Origin: Zoogloea oryzae
Lineage (GTDB): Bacteria; Pseudomonadota; Gammaproteobacteria; Burkholderiales; Rhodocyclaceae
Assembly (NCBI RefSeq): GCF_030161255.1
Contig: NZ_BSPX01000120.1
Location: forward strand, 1-6,992
Reading direction: 5' to 3'
Length of the DNA stretch: 6,992 nt
The notes under the pieces were generated by a model. It was not told the DNA's origin. It made no database searches and was given only the letters and a program-made list of their open reading frames with translations. Below, piece after piece: positions 1-4,112 of this stretch; positions within the stretch are counted from its first letter, which is position 1, and every line of letters begins with the position of its first letter. A program made the position numbers and the translations under genes.

Positions 1-468
1 GCGCAGGTAAACCCGCCGGCCCACCGCCACCAGCGGCGTGGCGCCGGGGCCGTCGGCCACCAGCTCGGGATGGGTGAGCGCGGCTTGCCAGCCGGCCAGA
101 TGCAGCCCGGCCATCAGCTCGGCCGGAAAGGGCGGACGGGCGTCGCCACCGCCGTCACCATCAGGGGGCAGCGACAGCGCGAAGGCCGGATCAGCTAGCG
201 TGTCGGCCAGATCAAGGCAGGCATGGCCGCGGCCCAGCTGATGACTCGCCAGCGCGGCGGCGAGGATGGCCGGCGGCGGCGCGTCGGGCACCTCGCGGGC
301 GAGGAAGTTGGCGAAGGCGGCATCCAGCCCGCGCAGCCATCCGTGGTCGGCCCAGCGGTCGAGCAGCGCGAGGGTGGCGGCGGTGTCGTTCAGCACGGCG
401 TTCATAGTAATACCTTCGCCCTCATGGGCTGCGGTGCGAGCACCTTCGGGCGGCCGGGCGGTGCTCAT
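1..468 (-). CDS. recD: RecBCD enzyme subunit RecD, N-terminal domain (3' end missing)
   Basis: RecD is the 5'-3' SF1B helicase of RecBCD and is needed for Chi regulation of the nuclease. Only 156 codons are visible, with no stop before the left edge, so the Walker A and all later helicase motifs lie outside. The N-terminal domain, which contacts RecC in E. coli, is recognisable: AAALASHQLGRGHACLDL corresponds to the E. coli AALLSHDAGEGHVCLPL stretch, and PLVAVGRRVYLR at the edge corresponds to PMILCGDRLYLNR. Two in-frame starts are possible. The ATG at 468 overlaps the recB stop as ATGA and has GGGAGG 4 bases upstream. The ATG at 405 has GAAGG 7 bases upstream and gives a length closer to E. 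coli. The 21 codons between them use A or T at the third position far more than the rest of the operon, which favours 405; the ATGA arrangement favours 468. I give the longer form. Identity is secure from homology and gene order. Confidence 0.93.
   Translation of the reverse strand, partial: MSTARPPEGARTAAHEGEGITMNAVLNDTAATLALLDRWADHGWLRGLDAAFANFLAREVPDAPPPAILAAALASHQLGRGHACLDLADTLADPAFALSLPPDGDGGGDARPPFPAELMAGLHLAGWQAALTHPELVADGPGATPLVAVGRRVYLR
413..417 (-). promoter_or_regulatory. Possible ribosome binding site for the downstream recD start
   Basis: GAAGG ends 7 bases before the in-frame ATG at 405, a near-ideal spacing. It supports the shorter RecD, whose N-terminus lies closer in length to that of E. 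coli RecD. Confidence 0.5.
465..468 (-). other. ATGA stop/start overlap of recB and possible recD start
   Basis: The four bases read ATGA on the minus strand: TGA ends recB and ATG is in frame with recD with no intervening stop. This repeats the recC/recB arrangement. The site is certain as sequence; whether this ATG is the one used for recD is not, because a second in-frame ATG with its own Shine-Dalgarno lies 63 bases downstream. Confidence 0.6.
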
Positions 469-3400
469 GCGGCCTCCCGGTCGGCGGCGTGGGCGAAGAG
501 TCGATCCAGCGCCTCGATCAGCGCCCGGGGCGGACGTTCGGCGTGGATGCCGCGGCTGGGCGACTGGCTGCCTCGCAGGAAGAGGTAGATCGCCCCGCCC
601 AGGTGGCGGTCGTAGTCGTAGTCGGGCAGGCGCAGCTTGAGCAGCCGGTGGATCGCCAGCAGGTAGAGCACGTACTGCAGCTCGTAGCGCTTGGCGAGCA
701 CCGCCTCGGCCATCGCCGCCGGGGTGTAGGCCGCGTCGTCCGGACCGAGCCAGTTGGATTTGTAGTCGAGCACGTAGTAGCGCCCGTCGTATTCGGCCAC
801 CAGATCGATGAAGCCCTTGAGCATCCCGTTGAGCTGGCCCGGCGCCAGGGGCGGCCGTTCGGCGCCGCCCAGGGTGTGGGCGCGCACGAGGCGATCCACC
901 TCGGCCAGATCGACCCGGTGGGCGGCGATCCAGAACTCCATCTCGGCCACCGCCACCGGCAGCCCGCCGAGGGTGAAGCCGGTCTCGTCCGGCGCCCCCA
1001 GCGGCATCTGCAGGAAATCCTGCAGCCACGCGCACAGCGGGTCGATCCACGTGGCCCAGCCGCGCACTGCGCAGCGCCGGGCGACCGCATCGCGCAGCAG
1101 GGCCGGCGCAGAGGCCACCGTGCCGAAGCCTTGGCCGGCGGCCCATTCGAGGATTTCGTGAAGGAAGGTGCCGACCGACGCGCCCTTGGGAAAGTCGTGC
1201 AGCCGCGCCCCTTCGGCAGGCGCTGCGGATGGGCTGGCGGCGGGGAGCGGAGTGTCGTCGGCCGCCGCGTCGGCGGCTTCGCGGAAGACATCTTCCGCCG
1301 CGGTGTCGGCGCTGGCTGCGGCGGTCTGCAGGGCGGAGTAGCTGGCGATCCACCAGTTCTCGCGCACGGCGCGCACGGGCTGGCGGGCCGTGCCTTCGAC
1401 GACGGCCTGATCGCGGCCGGTGTATAGATCCGGCGCCGGCTCGGGCTTGTCGATCACGGCGATCACGTCGCAGCCGTCGGCAAGCTGGTCGAGCCCGTCC
1501 TGCAGGTTGCCGCCCACCAGATAGCCGAGGGCGCTGCGCTCCACCTCCTTGAGGGGTGCGACGCCGATCCAGGTGGCGTAACGGGCGCGGGTGAGCGCCA
1601 CGTAGAGCTTGCGCAGATCCTCGCCCAGGCGCTCCCGATCCACCCGGCCGACCACCGTGCCGTCGTCCACCAGCGCCAGTTGCAGGCGGCCGTCGGCGTC
1701 GTGCCACTTGAGCGGCAGGTCGGTGGATTTGGCGGCGCGGAAGGCGCAGGCGAAGGGCAAAAAGACCAGCGGATATTCCAGCCCCTTCGACTTGTGCACC
1801 GTGACCACCTGCACCAGATGAGCGTCGCTCTCGAGGCGGATCTGGCGGGCGTCGCCACCGGCGGCGGCGTCCTGCCGCTGCTCGGCCAGATGGCGGATCA
1901 GCGCGTGTTCGCCGTCGAGCAGGCTGCTGGCCTGTTGCAAGAGCTCGGCCAGATGGAGCAGATCGGTCAGGCTGCGCTCGCCGCTGCCGCCGGCGGCCAG
2001 CAGGCGCGCCGGCACGCGGAAGTCATTGAGCAGCCGGCGCAGCATCGGCAGCACGCCCTGCTTTCGCCAGCATTCCCGGTAGGCGCGAAACTGTTCGATG
2101 CGCGCGTCCCAGGCGATCTCGTCGTGGTTGAGCCGGTCGAGCTCGGCCCAACCGAGGCCCAGGGTGGCGGTGGCCAGCGCGGCCCGTAGGGCGCGGCCGT
2201 CGTCGGGCTCGGCGCAGGCGGCGAGCCACAGCTGCAGGTCGCCGGCCTCGGGGCGCTGGAAGACGGATTCGCGCTCCGAAAGATAAACGCTGCGCACGCC
2301 CCGCTCGGTCAGCGCCGCGCGGATCGCCTCGGCCTCGTTGCGGTTGTTCACCAGCACGGCCATGTCGGACGGACGCAGATTTCGGGGCGACTTGCCGCCC
2401 TCGAAGCCTGCCTTGCCGTTAGCACCCAGGTTGAGCAGCCGGGCGATCTCGCCGGCGCACACCTCGGCCATGCCGCTGAGGTAGGCGTCCTTGGTGAGGG
2501 CCTTGCCATCCTCTGGCGCCGGCAGGCGCCAGGCGGTGAGCGCCGGCAGCGGCGTTCCATCCGCGACGAGCACGTCGTCGCGGCCCTTGGCCTCGGCAGG
2601 CAGGAAGGGCACGGGGTTGCCGTCGCTGCTGCGAAACAGGAAGGCGCCCTGCCCCGTCTCGCGGTTTTCGGCGATCTCGAAGCAGCGGTTGGTGGCGGCG
2701 ACCATGCCGTTGGTCGAGCGGAAGTTGCGCCGCAGGGTGTACAGCCGGCCGGCGGTGGCGCGGCGGGCGGCGAGATAGGTGTAGATGTCGGCGCCGCGGA
2801 AGGCGTAGATGGCCTGCTTCGGGTCGCCGATGAGCACGAGGCCGGTGGCGTCGCTGTTGTCGGCCACCCGATACACTGCGTCGAAGATGCGGTACTGGAT
2901 GGCGTCGGTGTCCTGAAACTCGTCGATCAGCGCCACCGGAAACTGGTTGCGGATGAGCTGGGCGAGGCGCGGGCCGTTGGGGCCGGCGAGGGCCGCGTCG
3001 AGGCGCCCGAGCAGGTCGTCGAAACCCATCTGGGCGCGGCGGGCCTGTTCGATGGCAAAACGCTCGGCCACCCAGCGGGCGGCGTGGGCAAGGGTTTCGT
3101 CGTGGCCTTCGGGCAGGCCTGCAAGCGCGGCGCCCAGCCCGGCCATCGCCTCGAAGGCCTCGTGCGCGGGCGGTTCGCCCTCGCGCCAGATCTCGGCGAT
3201 GCCGTCCGGCGTCAGGCGCGTCCAGGCGGTCTCCGTGAGTGCGGGCTTGTCGGTGTCGTCGCCCGCCCACATCTCAAGCGCCGAGAGCCAGCGTTCGCAG
3301 TTGGCCTGGTTGAGCTTGCGGGCGTCGAACTGCTTCTTCGCCCGGGCGCCGTCGAAGAGCGTGCGGAGCTCTTCCACCCAGGCCTTCCACGGCGCCTTGA

Positions 3401-4112
3401 GTTCCTTGATGCGCTGGCGCTTCGCGGCCTCGGCCTGCGCGATGGCCTCGGCCGGCGTCGGGCCGCCGCCCAGCAGCGCCACGTGGGGCAGCAGATGGCG
3501 GACGACGGACTGCAGCCCTTCCGGCGAGCCCCACCAGCCGTTCACCCGGCGGGCGGCGTCCACGTCCAGCGGGTACATGAAGCTGCGCCAGTAGTCGCGC
3601 ACCACTTCGGCCAGCAGCTCCTCCTCGTCGGTTTCAAGGCGCTGGGTGAACAGGCTGTCGCTGTCGAAGGCGTGCTCCCGGAGCATGCGGTTGCACCAGC
3701 CGTGGATGGTGGATACCGCCGCCTCGTCCATCCACTCGGCGGCCAGCTGCAGCCGGCGGGCGCAACCGGCCCAGGCTTCGGGCGGATACTCGGCGCGCAG
3801 GTCGTGGAGCAGATCGGAGCCCGGCGGCTGGGGCTCGACCGTGGCCGGATCGGCCAGAAAGCCCGCTGCGGCCTCGGACAGCCGCGCCCGGATGCGGTCG
3901 CGGAGCTCTTTGGTGGCGGCGTCGGTGAAGGTGACGACCAGGATCTCCGGCGGGTCCAGCGGCCGGGCGAAGGCGGCGTCGCCCCCGTGGCCGAGCACCA
4001 GCCGCAGGTACAGTGCGGCGATGGTGAAGGTCTTGCCGGTGCCGGCGCTGGCTTCGATCAGCCGGCTGCCCTTGAGGGGAAAACGCAGGGGGTCGAGAGA
4101 AGTCGGGTTCAT
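465..4112 (-). CDS. recB: RecBCD enzyme subunit RecB (3'-5' helicase and nuclease)
   Basis: RecB is the 3'-5' SF1A (UvrD-like) helicase of RecBCD and carries its only nuclease. The 1215-aa product is slightly longer than E. coli RecB (1180). Helicase motifs run in order: Walker A ASAGTGKT (21-28), motif Ia VVTFTDAATKELRDR (59-73), STIHGWC (134-140), motif II LIDEFQDTD (395-403), motif III VLIGDPKQAIYAFRGAD (426-442), motif IV LRRNFRST (460-467), motif V TVHKSKGLEYPLVF (771-784) and motif VI LYVALTRAR (836-844). An Ala-rich linker (about 924-980) leads to the nuclease domain, where H985, E1057, D1103, D1116 and K1118 (LDYKSNWLG) match E. coli H956, E1020, D1067, D1080 and K1082, with QxxxY at 1146-1150. 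Both activities should be intact. The ATG at 4112 is chosen over an upstream in-frame start at 4244 because the added 44 residues overlap recC and are unlike RecB, while 4112 has a Shine-Dalgarno and forms an ATGA overlap. The TGA stop overlaps the possible recD start. Confidence 0.98.
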   Translation of the reverse strand: MNPTSLDPLRFPLKGSRLIEASAGTGKTFTIAALYLRLVLGHGGDAAFARPLDPPEILVVTFTDAATKELRDRIRARLSEAAAGFLADPATVEPQPPGSDLLHDLRAEYPPEAWAGCARRLQLAAEWMDEAAVSTIHGWCNRMLREHAFDSDSLFTQRLETDEEELLAEVVRDYWRSFMYPLDVDAARRVNGWWGSPEGLQSVVRHLLPHVALLGGGPTPAEAIAQAEAAKRQRIKELKAPWKAWVEELRTLFDGARAKKQFDARKLNQANCERWLSALEMWAGDDTDKPALTETAWTRLTPDGIAEIWREGEPPAHEAFEAMAGLGAALAGLPEGHDETLAHAARWVAERFAIEQARRAQMGFDDLLGRLDAALAGPNGPRLAQLIRNQFPVALIDEFQDTDAIQYRIFDAVYRVADNSDATGLVLIGDPKQAIYAFRGADIYTYLAARRATAGRLYTLRRNFRSTNGMVAATNRCFEIAENRETGQGAFLFRSSDGNPVPFLPAEAKGRDDVLVADGTPLPALTAWRLPAPEDGKALTKDAYLSGMAEVCAGEIARLLNLGANGKAGFEGGKSPRNLRPSDMAVLVNNRNEAEAIRAALTERGVRSVYLSERESVFQRPEAGDLQLWLAACAEPDDGRALRAALATATLGLGWAELDRLNHDEIAWDARIEQFRAYRECWRKQGVLPMLRRLLNDFRVPARLLAAGGSGERSLTDLLHLAELLQQASSLLDGEHALIRHLAEQRQDAAAGGDARQIRLESDAHLVQVVTVHKSKGLEYPLVFLPFACAFRAAKSTDLPLKWHDADGRLQLALVDDGTVVGRVDRERLGEDLRKLYVALTRARYATWIGVAPLKEVERSALGYLVGGNLQDGLDQLADGCDVIAVIDKPEPAPDLYTGRDQAVVEGTARQPVRAVRENWWIASYSALQTAAASADTAAEDVFREAADAAADDTPLPAASPSAAPAEGARLHDFPKGASVGTFLHEILEWAAGQGFGTVASAPALLRDAVARRCAVRGWATWIDPLCAWLQDFLQMPLGAPDETGFTLGGLPVAVAEMEFWIAAHRVDLAEVDRLVRAHTLGGAERPPLAPGQLNGMLKGFIDLVAEYDGRYYVLDYKSNWLGPDDAAYTPAAMAEAVLAKRYELQYVLYLLAIHRLLKLRLPDYDYDRHLGGAIYLFLRGSQSPSRGIHAERPPRALIEALDRLFAHAADREAA
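473..478 (-). promoter_or_regulatory. Possible ribosome binding site for the upstream recD start
   Basis: GGGAGG lies inside the last codons of recB and ends 4 bases before the ATG at 468. The match to the anti-Shine-Dalgarno is strong but the spacing is shorter than usual, so this start may be weaker or may depend on coupling to recB termination. Confidence 0.45.
1281..1298. repeat. 18-bp inverted repeat in the recB linker region
   Basis: GCGGAAGA and TCTTCCGC form a perfect 8-bp inverted repeat around a 2-base centre (CA). In the mRNA it could fold as a 7-bp hairpin with a 4-base loop. It lies inside recB in the segment coding for the Ala-rich linker between helicase and nuclease domains. 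The symmetry is certain; a function is not, and codon choice for Glu-Asp-Val-Phe-Arg in a GC-rich gene could produce it by chance. Confidence 0.4.
4109..4112 (-). other. ATGA stop/start overlap of recC and recB
   Basis: On the minus strand the four bases read ATGA: ATG opens recB and TGA closes recC. Such overlaps usually mean translational coupling, in which the ribosome finishing recC helps initiation on recB. Here it would link synthesis of the two subunits, which occur 1:1 in the complex. There is no room for a separate promoter or for a ptrA gene at this junction. Confidence 0.85.

Noticed and set aside
418..444. Two small perfect inverted repeats (418-429 and 433-444) in the recD leader as a terminator or regulatory hairpin
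   Set aside because: Each gives only a 4-bp stem, or a stem with too small a loop, and no U-tract follows. They are too weak to claim a terminator or attenuator inside the operon.
489..1427. Plus-strand open frame of 312 codons opposite the RecB nuclease domain
   Set aside because: It overlaps the conserved nuclease coding region antisense and shows only compositional Gly/Arg/Val richness. No family resemblance was seen.
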